A stretch of DNA of 63,804 bases from the IMG/VR virus record IMGVR_UViG_3300043570_002464, positions 1-63,804 of that record; one strand, given 5' to 3'. How positions within the stretch are numbered: the stretch's first letter is position 1; each line of letters begins with the position of its first letter. Below are positions 42,719 to 49,515 of this stretch, one piece after another. Position numbers and translations under genes: made by a program. Source of the DNA: a virus. The notes under the pieces were generated by a model. It saw only the letters and a list, made by a program, of their open reading frames with translations, was not told the DNA's origin and searched no databases.

Positions 42719-42747
42719 ACTATGATGGCATTTTTATAAAAAGTCAA
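42719..42747 (-). promoter_or_regulatory. Sigma70-like promoter of the HNH gene
   Basis: TTGACT (42747-42742), 17-nt spacer with a TTTTATAAAAA tract, CATAGT (42724-42719), 15 nt before ATG 42703. Confidence 0.55.
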
Positions 42748-42938
42748 GATGTTTGTTCAGATATTTTTACTTTTAGTAAATCTTCTCGGATACATCTCAA
42801 CTCACCAATATTGATTCTAAGAACTTCTGTAATAACAGAACCGGATGCGTTATTTGGATGATTAGTCAATACATCAAGCAATTCTTGTTTACCTGATATA
42901 GTATTGTTTAGATTATCTATAACATTTTTCAGTGTCAT
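42744..42938 (-). CDS. Small hypothetical protein
   Basis: 64 residues, mainly helical (LKNVIDNLNNTISGKQELLD, NIGELRCIREDLLKVKI). Its 3' end overlaps the promoter of the HNH gene. It overlaps the next gene by 4 nt. Confidence 0.5.
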   Translation of the reverse strand: MTLKNVIDNLNNTISGKQELLDVLTNHPNNASGSVITEVLRINIGELRCIREDLLKVKISEQTS

Positions 42939-43126
42939 TGTAAAACTTTGAGTTGAAGATACGGATCAACATCAACTTCCATATCGCCGTCAAACAGAAT
43001 AATAGTTTTATTTCCTTTATTTATAATCAATGACACTGTTAGTGTTTTGCCCGACGCACTCAACACTTTGTCACCAACCACCAAACGCTTTGCTGCTTTT
43101 TCAATGTAATTTTTTGTTTTTGTCAT
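42935..43126 (-). CDS. Small hypothetical protein with SH3-like/KOW-like sequence
   Basis: 63 residues from ATG 43126 (MTKTKNYIEKAAKRLVVGDK). The segment VGDKVLSASGKTLTVSLIIN with DGDMEVDVDPYLQL looks like a small beta barrel. The longer start at 43177 would lie within the preceding gene. Function unknown. Confidence 0.5.
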   Translation of the reverse strand: MTKTKNYIEKAAKRLVVGDKVLSASGKTLTVSLIINKGNKTIILFDGDMEVDVDPYLQLKVLQ

Positions 43127-43133
43127 ATATTGT

Positions 43134-43643
43134 TTATTTGATAATATCTTCAACTGCGGCGAGTTTTTCTTCTTCACTTCTGTATGTGAACAATGTGGCT
43201 TCTTCCGATCTGGTAATTTTTGTTAGTGTTTCATTCATTAGTGTCAATTTCATGCGATCAATTGATCTAATATTGTCAATCGCAATTACAAATATAGCAT
43301 CTTTGATTTTTTTATGATACTTTGAAGACAATCCTTCAATTGTAATAGTCCCACTATTGTATTCATAATTGACGCGAAAAAATCCTTTCTTTAATGCAGC
43401 AACACGTACAGGCTGTTCTTCATCTGGCAAAGTTTTAACATCCAATCCATACTTCAATGCAATTTTTGGATTGTTTTGCAACCATCTGTAATGCCATTGA
43501 TCCAAAGACACAGGCTTACCGTCTGGTAAAATCCACATCTTGGATGTAAGAAGATCTGTCTTATGTGAAGACACTGACTTCAGTTCAGAAAACAATTTAC
43601 TTTCTCTTAGCAATTCATATTTCTCTCTTAGTAGTTTAATCAT
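43134..43643 (-). CDS. Hypothetical protein
   Basis: 169 residues. MIKLLREKYELLRESKLFSE is an amphipathic helix, followed by KPVSLDQWHYRWLQNNPKIA and a beta-rich C-terminal half. No known motif. Both promoter types precede it: TTGACT/TATACT and a TATACTTAT motif 6 nt before the start. Confidence 0.55.
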   Translation of the reverse strand: MIKLLREKYELLRESKLFSELKSVSSHKTDLLTSKMWILPDGKPVSLDQWHYRWLQNNPKIALKYGLDVKTLPDEEQPVRVAALKKGFFRVNYEYNSGTITIEGLSSKYHKKIKDAIFVIAIDNIRSIDRMKLTLMNETLTKITRSEEATLFTYRSEEEKLAAVEDIIK

Positions 43644-43649
43644 ATATTA

Positions 43650-43658
43650 ATAAGTATA
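43650..43658 (-). promoter_or_regulatory. TATAYTTAT motif 6 nt from a start codon
   Basis: TATACTTAT on the minus strand, 6 nt before ATG 43643; an independent TTGACT/TATACT promoter lies farther upstream. Confidence 0.4.
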
Positions 43659-43673
43659 TTTATAATATGCAAT

Positions 43674-43702
43674 AGTATAGGGCTTGAACTATATAAAGTC
43701 AA
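43674..43702 (-). promoter_or_regulatory. Sigma70-like promoter upstream of the 169-residue gene
   Basis: TTGACT (43702-43697), 17-nt spacer, TATACT (43679-43674), 30 nt before ATG 43643. Confidence 0.6.
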
Positions 43703-43713
43703 GCCTTGTGTTT

Positions 43714-44829
43714 TTACTTCAATACTTGATATAGCAATTTTTTATAATCATCAGTGCCGATGGTCTTGCGGTCTAACATCTTAAAGATGATAGACGAGCG
43801 ACCCGTTGAACCATATGCTTGTAATACTTCCTTTGCGGCAATATTACGAGGAATGTTCATACGAGCAGATGCAAACTCAAACAATGCATTCATAATCTTG
43901 CGAACTTCTTTCATAGCATCGCAGATGCGCGAAGCATGTCCAGTTGCCATTGTAGCAATTTCAAAATCAAACTTCGTAGTTAGATATTCAAAGAATTCTA
44001 CATATCCAGTTGGTTCGTGTGATAATGTGTTACGTGGCATAAACCAATCAATATACACATCAATCATTTTATCTATACTAGAAATTTCACTTTTTGCACG
44101 ATGTAAAAAAAGATATGATGCGGCTTTTACTTTACGAATTTGTTGTTCGTTGTTATAATACACACACAAACCTTCTTGGTCTTTCAACACCTCAACTGCC
44201 GACTTCATTTCTTCAACGGAGTTGTAGGAGAAAGTGCGGGGACGGCGCAGCCCAATATCAGATGCAAAATAGTCCAATTGAGATTGTCGCATCAAGGAAT
44301 AATCATTGTGATTGATTACAGCAGTCAAAACCATGTCAGGTTCGTCGCCATAGTTCAATACAATGCGATTGGTTGGACTCAACCATTCTAGTACAAAAGA
44401 CTCATTGCTAGTTTCTAGCATTTCAAGATATGTAATGAACTTCTTGTACTTTTCACACAAATAGTCTATCTCATGTCCATTTGCTTGCTTATGAGCATCA
44501 ACAGTTCCGCGTGTGCGAATAACAGTGTGCCCCTTATAGCGAGAAAAGATTAAAGTAGAACCGTCCAACTTTTCCATCAACTTCGCATTTTTTAGATCGG
44601 AGGGTGCAGGAAAGATGTCTGGCTTTTCGTCCCAATTAAAGAACTTGGGAAAACTCAACGACACAGGATGTCCGTCTTTATTCCACAATGAAGAGCGATA
44701 AATGAGGTTTTCTTTATTCCAAGTTGCACCAATATGGATTGGTTGCACCAAAAAGCATTCATGCTCACCAACAAAGTGTTGATGAACCATAAAAGACTCT
44801 TTGTCGATAGATTGTAGGTCAATTTTCAC
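43714..44829 (-). CDS. RNA ligase, Rnl1-like (ATP-dependent)
   Basis: 371 residues, close to T4 Rnl1 (374). Motif I is EKLDGS at 86-91 with Lys87 as the adenylated lysine; RTRGTV near 106 follows, SFVLEWLSPTNRIVLNYG matches motif III/IIIa, EGLCVYYNN motif IV and RKVKAASYLFLH motif V. A helical C-terminal domain follows as in Rnl1. Rnl1 repairs tRNA anticodon breaks made by host defence nucleases. The start is GTG at 44829, 6 nt from the promoter. Confidence 0.88.
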   Translation of the reverse strand: MKIDLQSIDKESFMVHQHFVGEHECFLVQPIHIGATWNKENLIYRSSLWNKDGHPVSLSFPKFFNWDEKPDIFPAPSDLKNAKLMEKLDGSTLIFSRYKGHTVIRTRGTVDAHKQANGHEIDYLCEKYKKFITYLEMLETSNESFVLEWLSPTNRIVLNYGDEPDMVLTAVINHNDYSLMRQSQLDYFASDIGLRRPRTFSYNSVEEMKSAVEVLKDQEGLCVYYNNEQQIRKVKAASYLFLHRAKSEISSIDKMIDVYIDWFMPRNTLSHEPTGYVEFFEYLTTKFDFEIATMATGHASRICDAMKEVRKIMNALFEFASARMNIPRNIAAKEVLQAYGSTGRSSIIFKMLDRKTIGTDDYKKLLYQVLK

Positions 44830-44835
44830 TACTTT

Positions 44836-44863
44836 ACTATGACATCTTTTTATAAAATGTCAA
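44836..44863 (-). promoter_or_regulatory. Sigma70-like promoter of the RNA ligase gene
   Basis: TTGACA (44863-44858), 16-nt spacer, CATAGT (44841-44836), then 6 nt to the GTG start at 44829. The spacer holds the same TTTTATAAAAA tract as other promoters in the window. Confidence 0.55.
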
Positions 44864-44870
44864 GGATTAT

Positions 44871-45074
44871 TTACAAATCGAAGTCGTCAACGTTGAGTAT
44901 AACTGAATCGAGGCGTTTATGTATGTCTTTGGCATAAGTATATAGGTCAAATTTAACACCGAAATTTTCAGGCTTCGTCTTGTAATCTTTTAGATATGCA
45001 CATAAACAATTCATTCCTACCCAAGCAGAAATCAAATCTTTACGTTGTTTTTTTGTAAGAGGTTTATTTTTCAT
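44871..45074 (-). CDS. Small hypothetical protein
   Basis: 67 residues from ATG 45074 (MKNKPLTKKQRKDLISAWVG). Basic N-terminus, acidic C-terminus (VILNVDDFDL). The longer form to 45095 would overlap the terminator stem of the upstream gene. Function unknown. Confidence 0.5.
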   Translation of the reverse strand: MKNKPLTKKQRKDLISAWVGMNCLCAYLKDYKTKPENFGVKFDLYTYAKDIHKRLDSVILNVDDFDL

Positions 45075-45080
45075 ATAGAA

Positions 45081-45110
45081 AAAATCCCACGGCAAACACC
45101 GTGGGATTTT
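45081..45110 (-). terminator. Hairpin terminator of the small basic-protein gene
   Basis: AAAATCCCACGG-TGTTTG-CCGTGGGATTTT on the minus strand with a T-run, 26 nt after the 71-residue gene. Confidence 0.75.
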
Positions 45111-45135
45111 GATTTATAACCTTTGATTGCCAATA

Positions 45136-45351
45136 TTACTTGGCAATAACTCGGCGCAATGCAGCAACAGCGCGTCCATCAAGGCGAACCTTGTTGACTT
45201 CACCAGTGGTAGGATTGAATCCCGTAACATTTAGATGAGTGCTTTCGCTCTTGACGCCCTTGACAGGACGAGAAAAAGAAAGTTCATAAGTAGAACCCTT
45301 GACGAGTGTGGAGACCTTGCGGCCATTGTTTGTTTTATTTGTTTTAGTCAT
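45136..45351 (-). CDS. Small basic protein, own promoter and terminator
   Basis: 71 residues, Lys/Arg rich (MTKTNKTNNGRKVSTLVKGS, VRLDGRAVAALRRVIAK). GC content and codon choice look higher than in neighbouring genes. With its own promoter and a strong terminator it is probably well expressed. A nucleic-acid-binding role is plausible from charge alone; no family is recognised. Confidence 0.6.
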   Translation of the reverse strand: MTKTNKTNNGRKVSTLVKGSTYELSFSRPVKGVKSESTHLNVTGFNPTTGEVNKVRLDGRAVAALRRVIAK

Positions 45352-45400
45352 ATTAGTATGATTTAGTTTTTATTTTTTGATGTAATGTTGATTACATAGT

Positions 45401-45429
45401 TAGTATGCCAATTATTTATCAAATGTCAA
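45401..45429 (-). promoter_or_regulatory. Sigma70-like promoter of the small basic-protein gene
   Basis: TTGACA (45429-45424), 17-nt spacer, ATACTA (45406-45401). It lies in the end of the UV-endonuclease gene and leaves a 49-nt interval to ATG 45351, one of the few real 5' leaders. Confidence 0.55.
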
Positions 45430-46365
45430 TAAGTTTTGGCGAGAAATCTTATTTATAGCAGATTCTTTGTGCTTAAACTCAAAATCAAGATGCAAATCTT
45501 TTTTATATATAGAATATACCATAGGTACAAATGTAGGAAAGTCGGCATGAGCACGTGGATTTTTACCAGCAAGTGATTCGCTGAAATGAAACAATGGAAC
45601 AACATCTTTTGGCCAAGTAGATACAGATAAATCAAATGTTTGTTGTTCATCGAGAAGTGTGGATGGATTACATTTATTATGAAGATTGTCGTATGTGATT
45701 GGAATACCTGTGCGTTTATAAAGATGTTCGTGTAGATTATATACAGTCCAACTTTTTAGTTTATCTTCGTTCTCGAAAACAAGCCTACTTGTTACAGATT
45801 TTGACATGCGTTTGAGAACTTTTTCCAATCTATCAATCACCTCACTAAACTTGGCGTCATTATAACAATTCATGTGAATATTGATTGGTGCTTCATATGA
45901 TTGTGGTAGTTGAAGCAAATCCATAATCATAGCATGTTGTTCAAGGTCGCGAATAGAGTTTTCAGCAACACCATTTTTTGGACTTGCAGGAACCACAAAC
46001 TGGTCAGGATGCATACTGCAACGTACTTTATTTTGTTTGATAGTGTCGGCACACAATTTAAATTCGTTATAAATTTCAGCAGCATTATAAAAATCATCTA
46101 TGCCAAATTTCAAATCGGGATGTGTCATCAATGGAAACACATTGCTGCCAATTCTATAATTCCATTTATTTTTGGCACATTCTTTGACTATAACATGAAT
46201 AGTCTTGATATTATTGAGCGAGCGGTCTGCTAGAACCTTCATTGCTGTGTCTTTTCCCAATTTCTTGTATTGAGCATAAGTCATGGTGTTGAATTTAACA
46301 CCTTGGTCTTTTAGACCATTGTGAATACAACAAAGTGAAGGAACTATATTATGTGATAGAATCAT
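45412..46365 (-). CDS. UV-damage endonuclease (UvsE/UvdE-like)
   Basis: 317 residues from ATG 46365 (MILSHNIVPSLCCIHNGLKD); the extension to 46425 overlaps its promoter. Seen: RIGSNVFPLMTHPDLKF near 72, RCSMHPDQFVVPASPK near 115, INIHMNCYNDAKFSEV, RLVFENEDKLKSWT, PITYDNLHNKCNP and PLFHFSES, supplying the His/Asp/Glu metal ligands of the TIM-barrel UVDE family. The enzyme nicks DNA 5' to UV photoproducts. Confidence 0.9.
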   Translation of the reverse strand: MILSHNIVPSLCCIHNGLKDQGVKFNTMTYAQYKKLGKDTAMKVLADRSLNNIKTIHVIVKECAKNKWNYRIGSNVFPLMTHPDLKFGIDDFYNAAEIYNEFKLCADTIKQNKVRCSMHPDQFVVPASPKNGVAENSIRDLEQHAMIMDLLQLPQSYEAPINIHMNCYNDAKFSEVIDRLEKVLKRMSKSVTSRLVFENEDKLKSWTVYNLHEHLYKRTGIPITYDNLHNKCNPSTLLDEQQTFDLSVSTWPKDVVPLFHFSESLAGKNPRAHADFPTFVPMVYSIYKKDLHLDFEFKHKESAINKISRQNLLTFDK

Positions 46366-46372
46366 AATAGTG

Positions 46373-46400
46373 ATATTACACATATGCTGTTGTTTGTCAA
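46373..46400 (-). promoter_or_regulatory. Sigma70-like promoter of the UV endonuclease gene
   Basis: TTGACA (46400-46395), 16-nt spacer, TAATAT (46378-46373), 7 nt before ATG 46365; predicted leaderless. Confidence 0.6.
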
Positions 46401-46412
46401 CAATACAATAAA

Positions 46413-46440
46413 AAAAGGACACCATTTACGGTGTCCTTTT
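46413..46440 (-). terminator. Hairpin terminator of the outer-membrane protein gene
   Basis: AAAAGGACACC-GTAAAT-GGTGTCCTTTT on the minus strand, 11-bp stem with flanking A and T runs, 22 nt after the barrel gene. Confidence 0.78.
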
Positions 46441-46461
46441 TTGATAAAAACTAACTGATTA

Positions 46462-47175
46462 TTAGAACTTTACAGCCAAACCACCAGACACTCCACTGCT
46501 GGTATTTCCAGCAGTAAATAGCGTGTCACGGGATTGATATACACCAATATTCAATGTGGCATATTTTGTGTAATATCCAATACCAACTCCAACCAATGCA
46601 TATTGTTTTGCATTCTTCAATGCAGCAATTGTAGCGGCACCTGGATCATTGAATCCATATCCAATAGAAGGAACAATCTTTAGGTGTTGAAAACCAAAAG
46701 GAAGTCTAACATTTGTTTCTACATTGTTGGTGTGTAGCTTCAGATCAGAACGACCCGTGATATCCCACACACTATTCTTCCACAACTTGCCATCCAGCTT
46801 AACGAATGGTTCGTTTGTGCTGGCAATGTTGGAAATGCTCTTGCTATAAGAGGAATAGACAGAACCCAAGGTCAAGTTTGCCAGCGGAGCAGTAAACTTA
46901 TAACCAACGGTTGTATCAATTCGCTTCAGTAGTCCAGAACTTACAATGTTCTTTCCTACGGCATTTGCTTGAATTGTGTTGAAGGTGCTTGCACCCAACA
47001 CAAAACCCGCGACTTCGACATTTACACCAACGACTGCAACGTCATTGTATGCAACAACACCACGGTCCAAAAACTTGGTGTAGTATGTTGCGTCTGCGGT
47101 GACTGTCACAGGCGCGGCGGTTAGTGTGAGTGCGGCACATATTGCCGTAATCATTAATAGTATTTTCTTTGTCAT
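46462..47175 (-). CDS. Secreted outer-membrane beta-barrel-like protein
   Basis: 237 residues. A clear Sec signal peptide occupies residues 1-21 (KKILLMITAICAALTLTAA, cleavage after TAA/AP). The mature part consists of alternating beta strands with aromatic girdles (YTKFLDRGVVAYNDV, TVGYKFTAPLANLTLGS) and ends GGLAVKF, with the terminal Phe expected for BAM recognition. A 10-12 strand barrel is likely. It is flanked by its own promoter and terminator. It may replace or mask a host porin, as with superinfection exclusion; this is inference. Confidence 0.78.
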   Translation of the reverse strand: MTKKILLMITAICAALTLTAAPVTVTADATYYTKFLDRGVVAYNDVAVVGVNVEVAGFVLGASTFNTIQANAVGKNIVSSGLLKRIDTTVGYKFTAPLANLTLGSVYSSYSKSISNIASTNEPFVKLDGKLWKNSVWDITGRSDLKLHTNNVETNVRLPFGFQHLKIVPSIGYGFNDPGAATIAALKNAKQYALVGVGIGYYTKYATLNIGVYQSRDTLFTAGNTSSGVSGGLAVKF

Positions 47176-47225
47176 ATATATTATATATTATTGTTTAATT
47201 TTTACACGATTGTAAAGCAAACATA

Positions 47226-47253
47226 AGTATATACAGGAAAATCATTTCGTCAA
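47226..47253 (-). promoter_or_regulatory. Strong sigma70-like promoter of the outer-membrane protein gene
   Basis: TTGACG (47253-47248), 16-nt spacer, TATACT (47231-47226). A 50-nt leader follows to ATG 47175. The -10 region is also an exact TATACTTAT motif, so the two motif classes coincide here. Confidence 0.6.
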
Positions 47254-47286
47254 GAAAATTTCCTACATATATATATGTAATAAAAA

Positions 47287-47678
47287 TGGTGGACGTGCGG
47301 GGAGTTGAACCCACGGTGCTATATAACATACATCTAAACATATACAAGCTTATCTCTTATAATACATCAATGTTTGGTAGAGCACCACATTGAAGTTGAA
47401 GTTTAGTATTTGATTTGTGCTACCATCTTCTATCTCGCACAAACGGCCAGATGATGAACGTTGTTGACTTGTTATCTGTGTCACAAGGACAACGGACAGC
47501 CTATTTTATTAGGCTGCGACAAGTGTCTCGGCTCCGCTGTTCTTGCGAACAGAAAGAAAAGACACCTTTGCAAGATTTCTCTTAGCATTTATGTTTTCCA
47601 ACGGGTATTATACAGAGACATTAGACTCTGTGCTTGCGGCTTAAACCTACATTATAAAGTAGAATCCAGAACACGCCC
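47287..47678 (-). ncRNA. ssrA: tmRNA
   Basis: 392 nt with encoded CCA. The 5' end reads GGGCGTGTTCTGGATTC and pairs with the 3' end (acceptor GGGCGTG with CACGTCC); the T-arm is GTGGGTTCAACTCCCCGC. The 5' TGGATTC block and the T-arm are diagnostic. Between them an open frame starts at the probable resume codon GCA and ends GCC-TAA: A-K-V-S-F-L-S-V-R-K-N-S-G-A-E-T-L-V-A-A, a 20-residue tag ending in the proteolysis-type LVAA. The stop is followed by a hairpin (CAGCCTAATAAAATAGGCTG). tmRNA rescues stalled ribosomes with SmpB; no smpB is visible here, so host SmpB would be used. Confidence 0.93.
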
Positions 47679-47689
47679 ATGAAAAGAAA

Positions 47690-47857
47690 ACATGTAGGGA
47701 CCAGAGTTCGGGCATCTGATACCGGAGTTCCATTCGGGGAATTCGTCCTATCTTCACGACTTCGGCTTTTAAACAAGAAACTTGATGCCTACTATGTTGT
47801 CTTGGAAGAATGACCGCGAGTTTCCTAAACAGCGGTCCTTTAAACTACCCTACATGT
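47690..47857 (-). ncRNA. Unidentified structured RNA directly upstream of tmRNA
   Basis: 168 nt enclosed by a perfect 10-bp helix (minus strand ACATGTAGGG at the 5' side, CCCTACATGT at the 3' side). Inside are GACCGC/GCGGTC, GGCATC/GATGCC, CAAG/CTTG and GAATTCC/GGAACTC helices. A U-rich run (TTTTCTTTT) follows the closing helix, and the element ends 11 nt before the tmRNA. It has no convincing open frame. It is not a tRNA, RNase P, 6S or hammerhead by the motifs I know. Strand is chosen from the promoter and U-rich end. Confidence 0.6.
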
Positions 47858-47887
47858 TTCAAAATTGATATCAAAGAACTGCTACTA

Positions 47888-47915
47888 TAAGTATCACATT
47901 ATATGCTGTTGTCAA
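47888..47915 (-). promoter_or_regulatory. Candidate promoter of the structured RNA and tmRNA
   Basis: TTGACA (47915-47910) with TACTTA 16 nt downstream (47893-47888). Predicted start near 47880, about 20 nt before the structured RNA. The -10 box is weak and other alignments (for example GATACT at a shorter spacing) are possible. Confidence 0.4.
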
Positions 47916-47957
47916 TGTTTTTTATTTTAAACAATTTTTAAAAAATGTCTTTTTCAC

Positions 47958-47985
47958 TTGACTTTTTATATACTTACTCTAATAT
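47958..47985 (+). promoter_or_regulatory. Sigma70-like promoter of the zinc-ribbon gene
   Basis: TTGACT (47958-47963), 16-nt spacer, TAATAT (47980-47985), 9 nt before ATG 47995. Divergent from the tmRNA promoter. Confidence 0.6.
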
Positions 47986-47994
47986 TTTCGGTAT

Positions 47995-48273
47995 ATGAAT
48001 GGTTTTACTCTATATAAAAATCCTTGCAGTTGCTGCTCTGAATCCATTGAGGATGCACGAGCCGAACTTGGTTTGCGTGTTTGCCTACGTTGTGCAAAGC
48101 GTGGTGTATCACAATCAAAATATATGGGTGCTCAAGTATATGAGCACAAAACGGCTGGATTTCTGCAAGTTATGTTGCCAGACACATTTGCCGATTTTAA
48201 AGCCAAGACTAGTCGCAAAGGACAGTCCAGCACACTCAGAAATGTATTGGTTGGTGGAGGAAGATTACAATGA
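47995..48273 (+). CDS. Zinc-ribbon protein
   Basis: 92 residues. NPCSCCSESIEDARAELGLR with CLRCAKRG gives four to five Cys in a short N-terminal zinc ribbon. The rest is basic (FKAKTSRKGQSSTLRNVLVG). It may bind nucleic acid or protein. It overlaps the next small gene by 4 nt and is not otherwise recognised. Confidence 0.65.
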   Translation: MNGFTLYKNPCSCCSESIEDARAELGLRVCLRCAKRGVSQSKYMGAQVYEHKTAGFLQVMLPDTFADFKAKTSRKGQSSTLRNVLVGGGRLQ

Positions 48274-48440
48274 AAACAGATAACACTATATCTTATACCA
48301 AAGAACAAATCAAAAAAGATTTGGAATATTGGAGTAAAAAGAAAGAGCACTTTGAGAAGACCAATAATAAAGCTGGTACAAGAGTAGCAAATTTGATGAT
48401 AGACAAATACTTGGATAGTTACAACAACGCAATCATATAA
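48270..48440 (+). CDS. Small hypothetical helical protein
   Basis: 56 residues from ATG 48270 (MKTDNTISYTKEQIKKDLEY) to TAA 48440. Lys-rich amphipathic helix. Its ATG overlaps the zinc-ribbon stop (ATGA). Function unknown. Confidence 0.55.
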   Translation: MKTDNTISYTKEQIKKDLEYWSKKKEHFEKTNNKAGTRVANLMIDKYLDSYNNAII

Positions 48441-48444
48441 ACTC

Positions 48445-48472
48445 TTGACATTGTATATAATTTAGATATCAT
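48445..48472 (+). promoter_or_regulatory. Sigma70-like promoter of the cREC gene
   Basis: TTGACA (48445-48450), 16-nt spacer, TATCAT (48467-48472), 3-6 nt before the two consecutive ATGs at 48476 and 48479; predicted leaderless. Confidence 0.5.
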
Positions 48473-48475
48473 GAA

Positions 48476-48838
48476 ATGATGTATAAATTATTTCTTGATG
48501 ATGAACGCCTGCCAAAAAATGTTAATTGGGTAGAAATGCCGCTTGGTCCTTGGATTATAGCAAGAAATTATGATGATTTTGTAAAATATATCATGCAACA
48601 TGGTTTGCCATCGTTTGTTTCATTTGATCACGATTTGGGACTTGAACATTATATCGTTGGTGCTCCAAAATATAACGAATATAAAGAAAAGACTGGTTAT
48701 GATTGCTGCAAATGGATTGTTGAATATTGTATGAACAATAATCTGGAATTTCCTGATTATCAAGTTCACAGTATGAATCCTATCGGCAGAGCGAACATTC
48801 GTAGTTATATTGAATCATACAAGAAAAACAGAAAATGA
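48476..48838 (+). CDS. Cyclic-phosphate-processing receiver-like (cREC) protein
   Basis: 120 residues; ATG 48479 is an equally good start. KLFLDDERLPK near the N-terminus, FVSFDHDLGLEHY in the middle and YQVHSMNPIGRANIRSY at the end are the conserved blocks of the cREC domain, a receiver-fold protein predicted in RNA-repair contexts to process cyclic phosphates. It is followed with 4-nt overlap by a metallophosphoesterase, which fits a shared nucleic-acid end-processing role. Confidence 0.75.
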   Translation: MMYKLFLDDERLPKNVNWVEMPLGPWIIARNYDDFVKYIMQHGLPSFVSFDHDLGLEHYIVGAPKYNEYKEKTGYDCCKWIVEYCMNNNLEFPDYQVHSMNPIGRANIRSYIESYKKNRK

Positions 48839-49485
48839 AGAAAATTAGTTTAAAATCAGCCGACCAAAAAATTTGGTTTGTAAGTGATTTACATTTGGCA
48901 CACAACAAACCATTCATATTGGGACCAAGAGGTTATTCAAATATAGAAGAAGCACTGAAGCATCAGTGGCAAATGTTGAGCGAGCATATTGGACCAAATG
49001 ATATTCTATTTAATCTTGGCGACATGGTTATTGGTGCTGGTGCAAATTCTATGGAATATGCTAAACGCATTGTATATCTACCCTGCAAGCATCAATATTT
49101 TATTTGGGGTAATCATAACGCAGGTATTCAACAAATGTATGATGAATGTCGCGGCGAAGTTGGTTTGCTTGCTGATGATATTGAAATATATCCATTGAAT
49201 TATCCAAATAGTCCATTTACATTTCTTGGTCATTATGCCGAAGTGACCATAGATGGTAGAGTAGTTGTGTTGACTCATTATCCAATTGCTTCGTGGAATC
49301 ATATCAGCAAAGGTGCATATCATATTCACGGACACTGCCACCGCAATCTAAAAGAAGATACAACCCTACAAAGATTGGATGTTGGTTGGGAGTGGAAACG
49401 TCGTCCAGTTGAATGGAATGAAATTATCCGAGAATTGAGTCCGCGCAACACAGTTGCACCAGACCATCACGGCAAAGACGCATAA
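48835..49485 (+). CDS. Metallophosphoesterase
   Basis: 216 residues. KIWFVSDLHLAHNKPF (D-x-H), DILFNLGDMVIG (G-D), YFIWGNHNAG (G-N-H-N), VVLTHYPIASW and YHIHGHCHRNL (G-H-x-H) are the complete calcineurin-like metal site. This is the MPE class with GNHN in place of GNHD. Coupled to cREC; probable substrate a nucleic-acid or nucleotide phosphodiester. Ends at a bidirectional terminator. Confidence 0.88.
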   Translation: MKKISLKSADQKIWFVSDLHLAHNKPFILGPRGYSNIEEALKHQWQMLSEHIGPNDILFNLGDMVIGAGANSMEYAKRIVYLPCKHQYFIWGNHNAGIQQMYDECRGEVGLLADDIEIYPLNYPNSPFTFLGHYAEVTIDGRVVVLTHYPIASWNHISKGAYHIHGHCHRNLKEDTTLQRLDVGWEWKRRPVEWNEIIRELSPRNTVAPDHHGKDA

Positions 49486-49488
49486 AAG

Positions 49489-49514
49489 AAAACCCACCGA
49501 AAGGTGGGTTTTTT
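49489..49514. terminator. Bidirectional hairpin terminator
   Basis: AAAACCCACC-GAAA-GGTGGGTTTTTT between convergent genes (metallophosphoesterase and the 150-residue gene). The stem has the same CCCACC sequence as the terminator at 53642. Confidence 0.82.
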
Positions 49515-49515
49515 G

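Noticed and set aside
47461-47682. Plus-strand open frame of 73 codons
   Set aside because: It lies entirely within the antisense of tmRNA.
47995-48283. Second plus-strand frame of 94 codons beginning at 47999
   Set aside because: It overlaps the zinc-ribbon gene almost fully; the zinc-ribbon frame has clear Cys pairs and the better start position relative to the promoter.
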